In this document: in pieces, positions 43,830-55,690 of the stretch
Position numbering within the stretch: position 1 is the stretch's first letter
Layout of the letters: every line of letters starts with the position of its first letter
DNA from: Daphnia pulex
Taxonomy: Eukaryota > Arthropoda > Branchiopoda > Diplostraca > Daphniidae
Length of the DNA stretch: 64,000 bases
Direction of reading: 5' to 3'
Assembly: GCF_021134715.1 (NCBI RefSeq)
Contig: NC_060028.1
Location: 2,378,501 to 2,442,500, forward strand
Translations under genes and position numbers: made by a program
Notes under the pieces: model-generated
What the model saw: only the letters and a program-made list of their open reading frames with translations
Database searches by the model: none
What the model was told of the DNA's origin: nothing

Positions 43830-46276
43830 ACCATAACGATATTAGCTGCTTCCTTTCTAATTTTTTCAAGACATTTAGAAAGCAAGGCAAATGGGGGGAA
43901 CGCGTATCCCATCCTTCCCGACCAATTAATAGAGAAAGCATTTATCGCCTTTGATTCGGGTTGTGGTCGCCACGAAACGTAAGCGGGCAACTGGGCGTTC
44001 CAAAATGAGCTGAATAAGTCGATCTCGGTCGGCCATACGATCTGTAATTTCCTGAATATTGCGCGATCCAACATCCAGTCGCTCGCGTCGCTGGTGGCCC
44101 TTTATTCCCTATCTGCCTCAATATTAAGCACCCCCGCCAAGTGAGTCGCTACGATTGATATTTCCCGCTGCTCGCAAAAACTAGTTAGTTCTTTCGCTAT
44201 CTTTGTTAATTCAGTGGATTTGGTACCCCCTCCTTTGTTTATATAGCAAACTGCAGTGGAATTATCTAAGTGTATCCTTATAGAAAGGCCGTGCGCGTTC
44301 TTGGCAAATGATTGTAAAGCATATAAAGCGCCCAGTAGCTCAAGACAGTTGATATGCAAAGTCGATTGATCCGTCGTCCAAGGCCCTCGCGTTGTTATTC
44401 CGTCACAGACGGCCCCCCAGCCTGAGCGCGACGCGTCCGAAAAAATTTCAATATCCGCTATTTTTGGAAAAAATTCTTTCCCGTTCGCTTCTTCGAGATT
44501 GGCTACCCACCATTCCAAGTCAGATCTAGCCCCGACTGAGAGAACACATTTAACGCTGAGGTCGCCTAGCACTTTCTGAGATTCGTTTATATAGAATCTC
44601 TGCATGCTCCGATAGTGCGACTGGGCAAAAGGTATGGTAGGGATCGCCCACGTAAAGTTGCCTAAAATGGACGCAACATCTCGAAGAGGGACTTGCCCCG
44701 TATTCAGAGCGTTTGTGCACATTTTCTTGACTTCTTGGACCTTAATAGGAGGGAGAGCGAATGATAAACGTACCGAATCTATGACCATTCCCAAGTATTC
44801 CATAACCCTAGATGGAGTGGTGACAGATTTCTCCCAATTTATTAGAAAACCCAGGGACTGTAATAAACGCAAAACGGTTTCTAAATCTGCGCGCGCACCT
44901 TCCTCCGAATCGTTCATTATTAAAAAATCGTCAAGATAAACGACTATCCGAATGCCCCGTCTTCTTAAAAAGGCCACTGCTACTTTCAGGATTTTTGTAA
45001 AAATCCTAGGGGCGGGAGAGAGACCGAAGGCCATGCATCTAAACTGGTATACCCTACCTTTCCATGCGAATCTGAGATATTTCTGCTGTGAGCTATTCAC
45101 GGGTACCGTCAGATAGGCGTCCTTGAGGTCTAATTTTATGAACCAATCCCCTTCCCTGACTAAATAACGAACCGTCTCTAGATTCTCCATTTTAAAGTGT
45201 TCGTAGACAATGAAACGATTGAGTGGCTTGAGATTAACAATGGGCCTAAAACCCCCGCTTTTCTTTGGGACACAAAAGAAAGAACACACGAAACCTTCTG
45301 ATCCATCTGTTACTTCCGTAACTGCCCCTTTTTTTAAAAGACTAGAAAGTTCAGAATTACAGACTGACTGCATTTCGTCCGACATCACGACATCGTGAGG
45401 CAAAAAATTTTGTGCTGGTTGAGACAAAAAATTAATTACTAGCCCATTCTTAACCGTGTTTAGTACCCACGGGTCGTCTGTTACGGTAGCCCAAACATGT
45501 GCAAAATCTAGCAATCTAGCTCCAACCTTAACGCTTTCGGGGAACTGGCTACATGAATAAGGGCTAGAAGGTATCAAGGGGGACAATTCGTACCTTCTAC
45601 TGGCGCCACCGCGTCCGCGGGTGCCTCTAAAATCCACGAAACCTCTCCGGCCACGTCCTCTGCCACGATCGTTTTGCTGGTGGTCCGCAAAATGTACTTG
45701 ACGGCCTGGAGTATCTCTCGGCTGGTCCCTCCTGGTCGACCGAACTGGATTTCTCCGGCCACGGGTTGCGGCCGCAACCGCCTTATCCCGTCTCGCCAAG
45801 GTTTCATCTTGATTCGCCTCTTTCAACATGAGATCAAGGAATTTTCCCGTGAACAGGAGCTCGCGGGCCTCCTTTCCGGAAACGAAGACGTTATCGTCTT
45901 TCAGTAGATAGCCTACCCTGGGGTCAGTGACGCTGACTACTGCTTCGCGGCGTTTTTTTGAAATATGCGCGAACGCCCGGCCCCACTGTCGTAAAGCAGC
46001 TTGGATAGAACCACGCATACGTGCGGTTTCACGCGATTCATCATTCAAGGCAGACAACCTCGTATACATATCGATGAGAGGTGGGCCAATGTCCATAATC
46101 TTCAGCTGAGTTTTCACGAGCGCTTCTTCTCTGGCGCTAACGAGTTTGAAAACGCCCTTTTCTTTCGCCCGGCGGCTCATCCAACCATCTAACTTCGGCG
46201 GCAAAATCGAGAGGTCTTCCTCCTCGAATTTGAGTTGAAAGGATTTCGATATTTCCTTTGATTCGGCCGTGGACAC
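43508..46276 (-). CDS. Gag-like / reverse transcriptase / RNase H polyprotein of the DIRS-type element, one in-frame stop
   Basis: The long frame begins at ATG 46,276 and reads 724 codons to a TAA at 44,102. It then continues in the same frame to 43,508. Residues 1-165 are gag-like (DPRVGYLLKDD, LLFTGKFLDLMLKEAN). Residues 172-228 are Arg/Gly-rich, likely nucleic-acid binding. Residues about 330-500 are reverse transcriptase with FRPIVNLKPLN, KLDLKDAYLTVPV, FGLSPAPRIF and the catalytic YLDD (447-450). Residues 609-724 are RNase H with FSDAS, INCLELLGA, HLDNSTAVCY and NIEADRE. After the TAA the normal C-terminal tail continues (LDRAIFRKLQIVWP, IDLFSSFWNAQLPAYVSW, YAFPPF, CPVWPAQPWFP). The stop falls immediately after the last RNase H Asp segment. 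It is a single nonsense change, so the element is young but probably non-autonomous unless read through. Confidence 0.92.
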
Positions 46277-46477
46277 TCCGGAAGCGAGTAAAGACGCAAT
46301 CTTGTTTATTTGTCCGACTGCATGCTTCTTCGGCCGTTAAGGTACACGGGCAAGGCCCAAATTAATAGAGAAAACAATAACTAAGTTGTGTTGTGTCCAG
46401 TTATGACTGGGCGGCTAAAAATAAAAAAAACAAAAAAATTATTGACTTGACTTCTAGATTAACAGAGAAAAAATATT

Positions 46478-46804
46478 TCAATTCTTATTGAAGATGATGC
46501 GTTCAGCATCGGCGTTGAGCTGTTCTGCTTTAAAGGGGTGTAGCTTAAACTCGATAGCGTCCACCTCGATCGGCTCCGGGTTTTGTTGGTCGACCGGGTC
46601 GGCTTTTGGAGAGTTCATAAGATCTTCTTCGTCCTTCACCTCGTCCCCACTAATGGAACCGAATAGCTCTCTCAGACCGAGGTCGTTCTCCTCTGGTGGA
46701 GCTCGCAAGACAAGTGGAGTGCGGGGTGCGCTTAGTGTGCATCCCTTGGTAACCTTTGGCTTGACCTTCGTTTTTCTTTCTTTCTTCTCCTTTTTAATTT
46801 TCAT
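46478..46804 (-). CDS. Small open frame upstream of the DIRS polyprotein
   Basis: This frame has 108 codons beginning MKIKKEKKERKTKVKPKV and ending AERIIFNKN. It is Lys-rich at the N-terminus and Glu/Asp-rich in the middle (DLGLRELFGSISGDEVKDEE). The open frame extends upstream without ATG to about 46,900 through a Ser/Pro/Glu-rich stretch. It could be the first ORF of the DIRS-type element or yet another acidic module of the host repeat. Composition does not decide. No family is recognised. Confidence 0.4.
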   Translation of the reverse strand: MKIKKEKKERKTKVKPKVTKGCTLSAPRTPLVLRAPPEENDLGLRELFGSISGDEVKDEEDLMNSPKADPVDQQNPEPIEVDAIEFKLHPFKAEQLNADAERIIFNKN

Positions 46805-47134
46805 GGAAGTTTTGAGACTTATGATCTCAAATATTAAGTATTCGGTATCAGTTTCTTCTTTTTCCGCGGCTTTGAGCGACGGACTAGTACTGGGGGCTGA
46901 CTAGTAATGGTACCGCGATCGGGCGACCAAAGGCTGGAAATAAATGCTTGGGCCAGTGGTACTATTTTACTGACCGACCGTAATTACCGTGGCTATTATC
47001 ACTGCCAATTCGTTCGTAAGCTTCAACAGCATACTTATGCCTGCCGGAGCTGTGAACTACTGCGTTTTGGAAGGCTGTAGATCCTTGCGAGGGGCTGTAC
47101 CTGCTGATACAGCGCCCCGTTGAACTTTGGGAGG

Positions 47135-47682
47135 TTACAAATCCTGAGAGTATGCCGCCTTGACAAGCTCTAGCCTGCTTGTAGTTCTCAGATTGAAAGT
47201 GGACTGCCGTGCTATTCCACTTGCCCCCGTGTGGGCTGATGGGTACTGTACCCAGTTGAACTGAACTGGGGTTTCCTCGGCTCTGCGACTTTTGGCTTGG
47301 AGCGCCTGGCATTTGCGTTCAAGTTTGACTTCCTCTATGGCAAATTCAGCTTCACCCAGCACCAAGAGCTTTCTTTTCGGTGCTGTTGGAAAAATCTCTT
47401 CACACTGTACTAATTCCTCTTGCAAATGCGGTGGCAAGTACTGAATTTGCCTGTTTTGTCTGGCTGCCACCTCTCTTCTTTCACTCGAACAAACTTGGAA
47501 ACAGTACGGGGGTGGGACTTTAAGCAACTCAAAAAAGGGGAGTTCAAACAACTTGCTCAGAAGCTTCAAGCACGCTTTAGTGTCACGGACTTCTACAAAC
47601 ACTGTCGCTGACTAATTGATGAGCGCTATAGCTGCGGCCCACTGAGCGGCCAGGTTATCGCAGGTGCTGTCTGGATTCTCCA
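47135..47682 (-). pseudogene. Exon module M4 (copy C)
   Basis: After the CTTTCAG acceptor the frame reads ENPDSTCDNLAAQWAAAIAL, IN, then the TAG shared with copy B, and SATVFVEVRDTKACLKLL. It continues open to 47,135. A 30-bp deletion removes the NNANLVEESK-type segment present in B. The C-terminal 40 residues differ from B because the sequences diverge at about 47,226, near the DIRS insertion. The frame stays open by chance or as a new fusion. Confidence 0.45.
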
Positions 47683-47827
47683 CTGAAAGAAAAAAGACAA
47701 AAAGTGAGTATTAGTTTTCAGTTTTAGTTCCGGAAACCAGTTCGAAGGACCATATGGGATAACAGAATCTATGAATGTATAAAAAAATTTTATCAGGGAA
47801 AATTTCTGTGTTTATATCTACAAATGA

Positions 47828-48237
47828 CCTGTGTTACATTTTTCAGCCAACTCATCAGACAGAGTGTCAGTATTTAGTTTCATTTTCTTCTTTAGTTGGT
47901 TATCTAACCATCACTTACGTTCTTGTCTCCTCAGTCTTACTTTTAAGTTCCTTCCCTCACTTTCCTCATCCCCTTCTAAACCTTCATCATCCACATCTAA
48001 ACTTTCCTCATCTTCGTTGTCTTCCTCAGACAATGTTAGAGAATTTGAGGTTCCATCGTCGTAATCAATCTCCCAAATTCATCATCAGAATTGTTAAATT
48101 TCTTACACAAACGACAATTAAACATAGGGGGGGGGGATGCAAAGAATTTTGTTTAGAAATATTAGAAGAAGGTATATTGTAGTTTCAATTTTCGGGATTG
48201 CCCACGTTTTCCTCGCTGTTGGATTCATCTTCAGAAT
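47828..48237 (-). pseudogene. Exon module M3 (copy C)
   Basis: It has the same blocks as 17,792-18,204: DSEDESNSEENVG after a TTTGTAG acceptor, the TVSEEDNEDEESLD-type acidic run, then the basic WLDNQLKKKMKLNTDTLSD and KCNTG at the donor. It is interrupted by frame changes. Confidence 0.4.
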
Positions 48238-48292
48238 CTACAAAAAAAATAGTGTTATATGAAAATTTATTTGTTTCCTTATGTTACATTAC

Positions 48293-48573
48293 CTGTGTTT
48301 CATTTCGAAGCTAAATTTTCTGGAATTGATTCAGTATTCACTTTAATCTTCTTTATGCGTTTGTTATCTAACCATCTGTGCTCTCTAGCATTCTTCTTGA
48401 GCTGTTTGTTGTTGGGTAATTTGTGGTCCGGGAAAATTTTGCCCGGATTCATCCAGTGTGGTTCAGCGAACTCAGACCTAAATAACGTTGTCCAGCCGTA
48501 ACTAGAAAACTGTTGGAGATATTCGTTACGGCCACTCTACTCTTTGGTTAAAAAATTCGATTTCCTCTTTGTT
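48293..48573 (-). pseudogene. Exon module M2 (copy C)
   Basis: The third copy of the block at 6-282. The TGA before NTG is preserved. Other substitutions (for example in the VDTESIS segment) show it has diverged further from A and B than they have from each other. Confidence 0.4.
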
Positions 48574-51191
48574 CTTGAAGGAGTAGCCTTTTTAAAAAAC
48601 AATTATGTTTTATAGTTATTTATATCAGTCGTCGACAGTCGCCCTAACCGTAGTTCCCATGAAAGTCGTAGGTTTCGTGTCAACGACCGAGATCAAGTTG
48701 ATTTTGTGAGGTTTACGTGACTCCCTGACGTTTTGAAAACCAGCAAGTCTAAGCTTTTCAGGTTTAGACTATTGAAATTGTTTATTTGTTTGCTTGTTAA
48801 AGATGGGTCGTGAAAAATGCACATGCATTTTAGTTATGTATTTTTGTTATGCTTTACCGAATAAACTTTAATTCTTCCGGTAAAAGTTTAGTAGCGGGTA
48901 AAACTCCGATTTAAATTTCTTTTTTATTGGCCTATTAGGTTGGGAGACCTTCAATTATTCTGTTTACAGCCAGCTCTTTCTTTTTGTTACTTTAATCCCA
49001 TCCTTGAAAATAAAATAAAGTCATCTGTTCTTGTATTAGATCAATAGCCTACTCGAAGGGATCCAATAGTGACTCTCCCCTTAGGTCATGGGCCCTTGAA
49101 TGGACACTAGCTTCGCCACCAACGACTATTGGAACTTTGTTGAGCGTTTGTTAATATGTCAATTTCCGTAAACGGTCGTTGCATGACGGCAAAAAACCAA
49201 AAGCTGATCCTCCGATTTGATTCTGAAATGACATTCAAGTGGTGTTGTGATGAGACAGCAGCATACGGTATTCAAAATGTGACTGCGGACTAAATCATCA
49301 CATGAAATTTGCTCCCATCGCCGACGATCAATTTTAAGGGATGCAGCACTTTCGTAGATCACCACGAAAAATCTTTTGAAAAAACCTTAGTCTGCGATGA
49401 CATTAATGAACCATAGACTGCTTAGTTTCATCTTCATGTTGTTTTATCCTTCACTTTCCTTTCATACTCATATTTTTATCCAAACTTTTTTCAAGATTTT
49501 CAGAATTTTTCAGATTTTTATGTAATAAAGTTTCTTTATCCACACAAGTGTCTGTAAGAAAAGGTTAAGGAATTATTTTTTCTTCATTTTTTCCTATTTT
49601 GATACACCCTTCATCTACATTTTCAAGTTTTTCAGAGATAACAATTTCTTTTTCTCTAAATTACTCTATAGTCATTCGTATTCCCATCTAAATTTAGGTA
49701 AGGTCTTCGTAGCAGACTAGTAGCCATTAGCCAGCCCATTGGGGAGAGTCACAGGTGATTTGCATGTGAAATGCTGACTGGGTTTTCCATCATGGAAGAG
49801 TCGTAAAAGGTGCTTATCCCCACTACTCCCTGTCGCAACAAAACATTTTTTCTGTGGTAAAGTCAGTTAGTTCCGCAAAAGAATCATTATTCCCCATTCA
49901 AGAACCATTCTGCTTTCAATATTTATTAAGTTATACCCACTACGAGGTGTTCTCCCTATAATTTGATGAAAAACTTTATATGCGACGTTTTACATTGGTA
50001 AACATTAGTTTATAATAAATATATATCATTTTTTACATGTAATACATAAATATTTAAATCCAAATATATTATAACTATATATCAGGCTGTACTATTATGT
50101 TTTGGAATCAAGCCAATTCAAATAAAAATAGCTATTCACAATCGTTTTCTTTCTTCTCATCCAACTTGTCATCCAAATCTTCTTGAAACATTTAATTATC
50201 TATCAGTTGATTACAAATCATCCATTTCTCAAAGGAGTTGCTTTTTTTACCCTGAAGAAACTTTCTTTTTTTATTTGCAAGCTAATGTATATGATTTCGT
50301 CTTCTATGTTTCCTCTTCTCTTCACCAATTTCCCTATAAACAAGACTCTGATCATTTGGTTGAAAAAATTTTGTGAATTAGATCTTGCAATTTTGCTTAG
50401 TTAGACTGTCTTTACAAACTGACGCCTTTTTGCTTCTATTGCCCCATAATCCATTTCGTAGGGAAGAGTGCAGTGTAATTTGCCTTTTCAGTTTTAACTC
50501 ACACAAAGTCCATTCCTTCAGACTGATCTGTTCACTGAAATCTAAACGAGAAATAAAAGAATTACTAGTAGAAATTATGATGAATTGTTGTGTGCCCCCA
50601 CATAAAACATCTATTTATATAAATTTCTGAGCAACCAACCTAATGATAGGTTTGACATTGAGATATTCTCCAAATTGATGATATACTGTTACATATAGAA
50701 ATATAGAAAATGTGAGCTATTGGTGTAGTTGTCAACATGTTTCTGTGATTCCACTAAAAATATCCCCATTAACGGGCAATAAAATGGCAATTCCAATTTG
50801 GAAAGTGATGAAAAGGAAGCTTGGAAGTTTTCACAGGAGAAATTAATGAATATCGAACTTTAAGTAAGACAATCATGTTCTAGAATTCTAAGCAGTAACA
50901 TTATGTATAAAAATAAAAAAACTATAAAGGCATTAGAATCAGTAAAGAAACTTACAATTTTTATCGCATTGAATTTATTCCATAAAAACACAAAATAAAG
51001 TCATGACAACAAGAAATTCCGATATGGTGCAAGAAAAAAAATGCAATGCTAGTGACTCTTACCTACAATCAAAGTGACCTTTTTCCTATTTTCGTTTAAT
51101 AAGGAAAATATAAATATCCTTTTATGGGAAATGGGATTGTGAATTTTTATGGGAATGTGGTCGTTTTTCTTCGTGCTTAAGCTTGAGAAGA
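48574..51191. other. Non-coding backbone of copy C
   Basis: Collinear with A 283-3,731 (minus the 816-bp insertion) and B 18,537-20,866. It is more diverged from A and B than they are from each other. No gene is supported. Confidence 0.55.
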
Positions 51192-51470
51192 TTATTTCTC
51201 ATCATCTGAAAAAAGAATGGAATTTAGTGTTTTTTTAATGTTAAGAAAATTTTGAGTTACTTGCTCGAGTTGTAATAGAAATAACTCGTGGGCAAGGTCT
51301 TCGACATCATCCATGTTTTTCTTTTTAGCAGAGCCTTTTTGTTTTTGAACCGAAATGTCCTCCTTTTGGAATGGCTGGGCCCAGCCTTTGGTTCTTCCTC
51401 TTCTTATTTTTTCATCCTCTTCGTCTTCTTTCTCAGCTATTTCTTTTGCTTTAGAAAATTTTTTAAACAA
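51192..51470 (-). CDS. Exon module M1 (copy C), open
   Basis: The open frame encodes KAKEIAEKEDEEDEKIRRGR, then AQPFQKEDISVQKQKGSAKK, DDVEDLAHELFLLQLEQVTQ and ILFSDDEK before TAA. Here the acidic part (EKEDEEDE) directly precedes the basic part, so this copy best shows that M1 has the same acidic-to-basic plan as M5 and M7. Confidence 0.4.
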   Translation of the reverse strand: MFKKFSKAKEIAEKEDEEDEKIRRGRTKGWAQPFQKEDISVQKQKGSAKKKNMDDVEDLAHELFLLQLEQVTQNFLNIKKTLNSILFSDDEK

Positions 51471-52660
51471 TATATAAAAAAAATTTAAAAAATGTAAACA
51501 TAAAATTAACTCGCCTTTACATCCTTCATTCTCAACACCAATGTAAAAAACTACTTCTGTATATTAAGGTACTTGCTACATAAAAAACCAATACCTAACC
51601 AGAATACGAAAATTATTTCTGCAAATCCTTATTCTCCCAACATTGGCAAGCCAAAATAGAACAACCATTTTCATGTGGTTCAGCAAAATTTTACCAATAA
51701 TCATAATTTAGCCAAAAGGCAAGTAATATATTGATTTCAAAAGCGTCTTCACGTCATAGTTACATTTACTGTTGAAATTTGTATTTCTATATTTAAAAAA
51801 ACTGATTCATAATTGTCGAAATGGGAAACTTAGGAATGCAGAACGTCCCCTTCTTGGATCGACAAAGGACGAGAAAATCATCCAAGTAGAATGATCTGAA
51901 TCATCCTCCCTCTCAACAATGTCACCATGGGTTCAAGGACCTTTGCGAAGGTCCAGGAAGTGTACGACAGGGAAAAAATAATGAGGTTTGAAAACGACCC
52001 ATCCCACATGAACTAAAGAAATTTCCTATTTCCGAATGGAATTGTAAGGTAGAACTCTATAAGAACCATGCTTGGCGTTTCTTTTTGTCAATGCTGTCGT
52101 GTAAGTGGCAGATTCAGATCCAGATCTCCAGCATTTAATGCCACGTGAGCTGTGAGCTGCTTCTTCTCTTTCCGTGCCTACCGGATGCGCAAGTTGACGA
52201 CTGTCTTCCCGGGCATGGCAGCCTTTAGCTTCTGGCGTGTTCTTGCCTCATTAATGGCGTTTGAATAATCGGTGCAATGTCTTCTGTACACCCTGTGAAC
52301 GCGGATCTCACTTTGTTGCCGTCGCCGGCACTACACACGGACGGCGTTTTTCGCTACACACTACACACGAAGAGATTTTCCATTTGAGGAATGTAGAATT
52401 CCAAAAGATTTTATTTAAAACAAGGAATAGTCGACAAATGACGATGAAACTTTTTAATGGGCCAACCAAACTTGATCAGCGAGGAAGCATCAATCCTAAA
52501 CGACACACCACCCGCTTTCAACCGTGGGATTAGTGCTTTAATTGCAGAAATCAGCATGAACTGTTACACACATGAAGAATCACTAATTTCCTAATCAAGA
52601 AAATCTTTCCTGGATTCAACTGAAATTGGCCACTATCGAGCCAATACCCAGATTCTATTG
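51471..52660. other. Backbone of copy C shared with copy A, no recognised gene
   Basis: The sequence jumps at about 51,718 from the equivalent of A 4,310 to the equivalent of A 10,725, so C lacks the 6.4 kb holding the ISL2EU-like relic. Open frames here are not conserved. Confidence 0.45.
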
Positions 52661-52788
52661 TTATCAAGAGGTGAAAGAATTTAGAAGAAAACTGGGTGAT
52701 TTTTCAACTGGGTAACATTTCAAATCGTGAGCTAAAGGAGCAGCAAAAAATTCCAGAAAACCGTATAAATATATATATATTTTTTAAG

Positions 52789-53215
52789 ATGAGGGTGGTC
52801 TCCATTTCCAAACTACATAGTGAAGTTGAAGGCCTAAAAAAAGCTCTGGAAACAGAAAGAAAAAAGTGGAAAATTATATCGACATCAAAATACATTAGCC
52901 AGTTGTGATATGACTCATATCACAACTTGAATACTACCAAAGCACGGCCCAATGAAGATTGAAAAAAAAATGTCCTGGTTGTGATACGTGTGTACGTGTA
53001 CGTAAGACAATGCATACATTTATCCCCAATAACAAATGCAAGATACAAGGCTGTGGGCTGATTTACCCAACCAAATCTCAAATGAAATGTCACAGATATG
53101 ACGACCATCCAACCTTTACTTGCAAAGATTGCAAACAAAAGTTTACTACACAATAATCCCAGAACGTTCACCAATTTGTGGTGATTGTCACTATCACAAG
53201 TTGTGAGGCACAAAA
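52789..53215 (+). pseudogene. Coiled-coil segment and C2H2 zinc-finger-like fragment
   Basis: Codons at 52,789-52,906 give ISKLHSEVEGLKKALETERK, a plausible coiled coil. The frame at 52,959-53,156 gives CKIQGCGLIYPTKSQMKCH and RYDDHPTFTCKDCKQKFTTQ, one C2H2-type finger and the start of another. A TAA interrupts the second, after which SQNVHQ continues in the same frame. These are probably relics of DNA-binding parts of a transposon protein in the private region of copy C. Confidence 0.4.
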
Positions 53216-53828
53216 CTAACTTATATAAGAGACACAAAATCTCATAGTTATAGTTAAGCTTGTATTCTGGATTTTGTGGGAACAGCCTAGAGTGTCCCAT
53301 TTTAAGTTTTTTTTTCGATTTTAAACTCGGCATTTTGGGCTGGGATGTGAAAGGGTAAGAAAAAATATTCCACAATTTCAAAATTTTTATATCGATAGTT
53401 AGGGAAGGCAGGAATAAATAATCGCTGTAATTAAATATTGCCATTGTAATTAAATATTTTTTACGGCCTCTAGGATATATATTCTAAAACATATTATCAA
53501 ATAGTGTACGATTTTTTTTAGTTTTGATGAGATTCAAATAAACCGGGAAAATAAATGTGTTTTAAAAATAAAAAAAATTTGTAAACGAGGCTTATTATAT
53601 GACTTAAAGTGACTGCGGTGAGTTTCAATCACATGGAAAAGATATTTTTGTTGCTGTACATCTTTCGTTACATCCTTGAAGTCTGTTTTAAGCGTCACGC
53701 TTCTTTTAGCACAGTCATTAACGACCTCAAGGGAGTGAATTAAGGATTTTACTTTTTGAAATCCCACCGTCCTCGAACGTCGGGTTGTTAATAGCGATAT
53801 CTCGGGCAGTACTTGTCATTACTCTTAG

Positions 53829-54178
53829 GTGATTACCATGAAAACAATGATTCCAATATCTGCAATTGGCCTTCATTAAAGGAAGAGACACACAGGAAAG
53901 CATTAATCTTAACTTTCCTGTGTGCCAGAATATCTGGAGCAAATGAACGAAATTCTATTGCTAACATCCTTAAAAAAATAAAAATTTTGCTTGAACAATG
54001 TGAACAGTGAGTGCAACTACTTGGAAAAATTTTGTGTCACATCTAACAATTGTTGTTTCATTATAGGAACCCTGGGCCTTTTATTGGCTTCAACTTTCCT
54101 GAAAATCCAAATGCAATGCAAATTATGGGTAATTTTATGAGTGTAAGTTCTGCAAACGATTATGCAGCAGAAAAGTAA
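53829..54178 (+). CDS. Unrecognised two-exon fragment
   Basis: Exon 53,829-54,006 follows a TTACTCTTAG acceptor and encodes DYHENNDSNICNWPSLKEET, then ILTFLCARISGANERNSIAN and ILKKIKILLEQCE. Its GTGAGT donor joins in phase to an exon beginning at 54,068 (TTCATTATAG acceptor). That exon encodes NPGPFIGFNFPENPNAMQIM through SSANDYAAEK and TAA. Splice signals and phase agree and the peptide is not low-complexity. No family was recognised. It may be a 3' part of a transposon-borne gene. Confidence 0.4.
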
Positions 54179-54544
54179 CGAGTAAAAAGACAAATATCGA
54201 ACACTAATGAAAAAAGAACACATTTCCATCGATTCTGTCGTAAATTTTTATACGACACTAGTTCAAGTAAGAGTTTGTTGTCGCAACTATGCAACAAGTG
54301 AATGAACAAATGAGAATCTTTAAATTACAATTCTATCTTTGTATTATCAAGAGAGAATAGTAATAATGACCGTAGTCAATATCGACAAAAAAGAAACTGA
54401 ATCGCATCATGATGCATATGATGCTTCGTACAATAAATCTGGAAAAACCCAAGATGAGAACTCAACGTTAGTGTAAAAACCAAAGAAGATAATTCAACAA
54501 CAATGAATTCTTGGAATATACTTAATGGTACTTAGAATTAATGC

Positions 54545-55158
54545 GTGCATGTGATCCGTCTACACTTGCAGTGCCAAACCGCAGTGCGGACACAATTTAA
54601 TCTATACTTGGCCAAACCCGGTGACCCTGTGAGAGCACAGCAACTTTTATCTAATGCTTCAAAAAACCCATTTTTTTGGCAAGTGAAAGAATTAAATTAT
54701 TCTTTCTCAAACAAAAATTTAAATTAGTTATGAAACACATGTCTCACTATGAGGGATGCAGATATGACGACGATTACGAGTGGCACGATGATGTTCCCAA
54801 AATATAAGCTGACGCCATCAAAAAATGGTCCTCTCTGAATGAAAGTGTGGCTTGCACCTTCATAATTCAACACAAGAACAGTATGAATTGTACACAGGTA
54901 ATTATCGCGGTCAAAAATCATAAATTTCTTTTAACAACAACATTTAAATTTTTTTTGTACAAATGTACAATTACAATTACAATATGTAGTGATGAAGAAT
55001 TTGTTCTGGCTATGTTAAATAAAACGTTGCAAGTAGAAGATAAGACAGCGGGGGCTTCAAGGACCATAGCGAACAAGATGTCGAAGAAGAATCATAAATT
55101 TTTTTCTTACATTTTTGTCGTCCCTGTACAAGAGTTTCAAAGAAAAAAGTGGAGGTAA
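54545..55158 (+). pseudogene. Further exon-like fragments of unknown type
   Basis: Candidates are a 60-codon frame (54,545-54,727; LHLQCQTAVRTQFNLYLAKP) and an acidic/aromatic block YDDDYEWHDDVPKI interrupted by a TAA then KKWSSLNESVACTFIIQHKN to a GTAATT donor (about 54,765-54,898). A third block follows an ATATGTAG acceptor with DEEFVLAMLNKTLQVEDKTA through QEFQRKKWR and TAA (about 54,988-55,158). The pieces may be exons of one decayed gene. Confidence 0.3.
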
Positions 55159-55329
55159 TGTAATATAAACATAGCACAATGTTCTAGATATTAAATTTTT
55201 TAGTTTAAATGGTGGACACCGAAAACTTTTACATGGGAAAGCATTACATTTTTCCTAAGAAATTCGAATTCTTGAATTATAAATTCAATCATTAATTTAA
55301 CTTTAAATTATTTCTTTAAATTACGAGCT

Positions 55330-55690
55330 GTCATCAGAATTTGTCTACGACACGGTTGTGTACGACAAATCTGATGAAAATTTGGGAAGCAATAATACGG
55401 TGATGAAACCTCAGACTCTTTGACAGTGACTGAGGAAGACAACGAAGATGAGCGAAGCTTAGAGGAGGAGGATGAAGGTATAGAAGGGGATAAGGAAAGT
55501 GATAAGGAAGAGCCAGAGAACGACAAGAATGAGTAAAGTGTACAAGGAAATGAGGAAAGTCAAGCACACAAGAGGAGGTGCCTAACAGAAAGCAACTGAA
55601 GCACGTAAGCAGAGATGGGTGGAAAACCAACGAAAGAAGAAAATGAAACTGGATAATGAAACACTGTCAGAAGAGTTGTAAAAATGTAAT
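55330..55690 (+). pseudogene. Plus-strand homologue of module M3
   Basis: The block reads VVYDKSDENLGSNNT, then SDSLTVTEEDNEDERSLEEE and DEGIEGDKESDKEE. After frame changes it reads KQRWVENQRKKKMKLDNETL and SEEL, a TAA-containing stretch, KCNTG and a GTAATT donor. Every landmark of minus-strand module M3 is present in the same order, on the opposite strand and directly upstream of the transposase relic at 56,390-57,700. This suggests the acidic/basic module is the 5' part of that transposon's gene. Confidence 0.5.

Larger units (their letters stand above)
42029..46960 (-). mobile_element. DIRS-type tyrosine-recombinase retrotransposon inserted in copy C
   Basis: On the minus strand a gag-like/reverse transcriptase/RNase H frame is followed by an overlapping tyrosine recombinase frame. 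This is the organisation of DIRS-type elements, which integrate with a recombinase instead of an integrase. Downstream of the recombinase lie 75-bp perfect inverted repeats (42,029-42,103 and 42,557-42,633) containing the palindrome GGGATCGCTCAGCGATCCC. No long terminal repeats were seen. The upstream boundary is uncertain: copy C resumes similarity to copy B at about 47,226. The left terminal repeat was not identified, so the element may be truncated on that side. Confidence 0.85.

Noticed and set aside
43465..43836. Plus-strand frames of 120 or more codons opposite the tyrosine recombinase
   Set aside because: They are antisense shadows of a gene with complete catalytic motifs.
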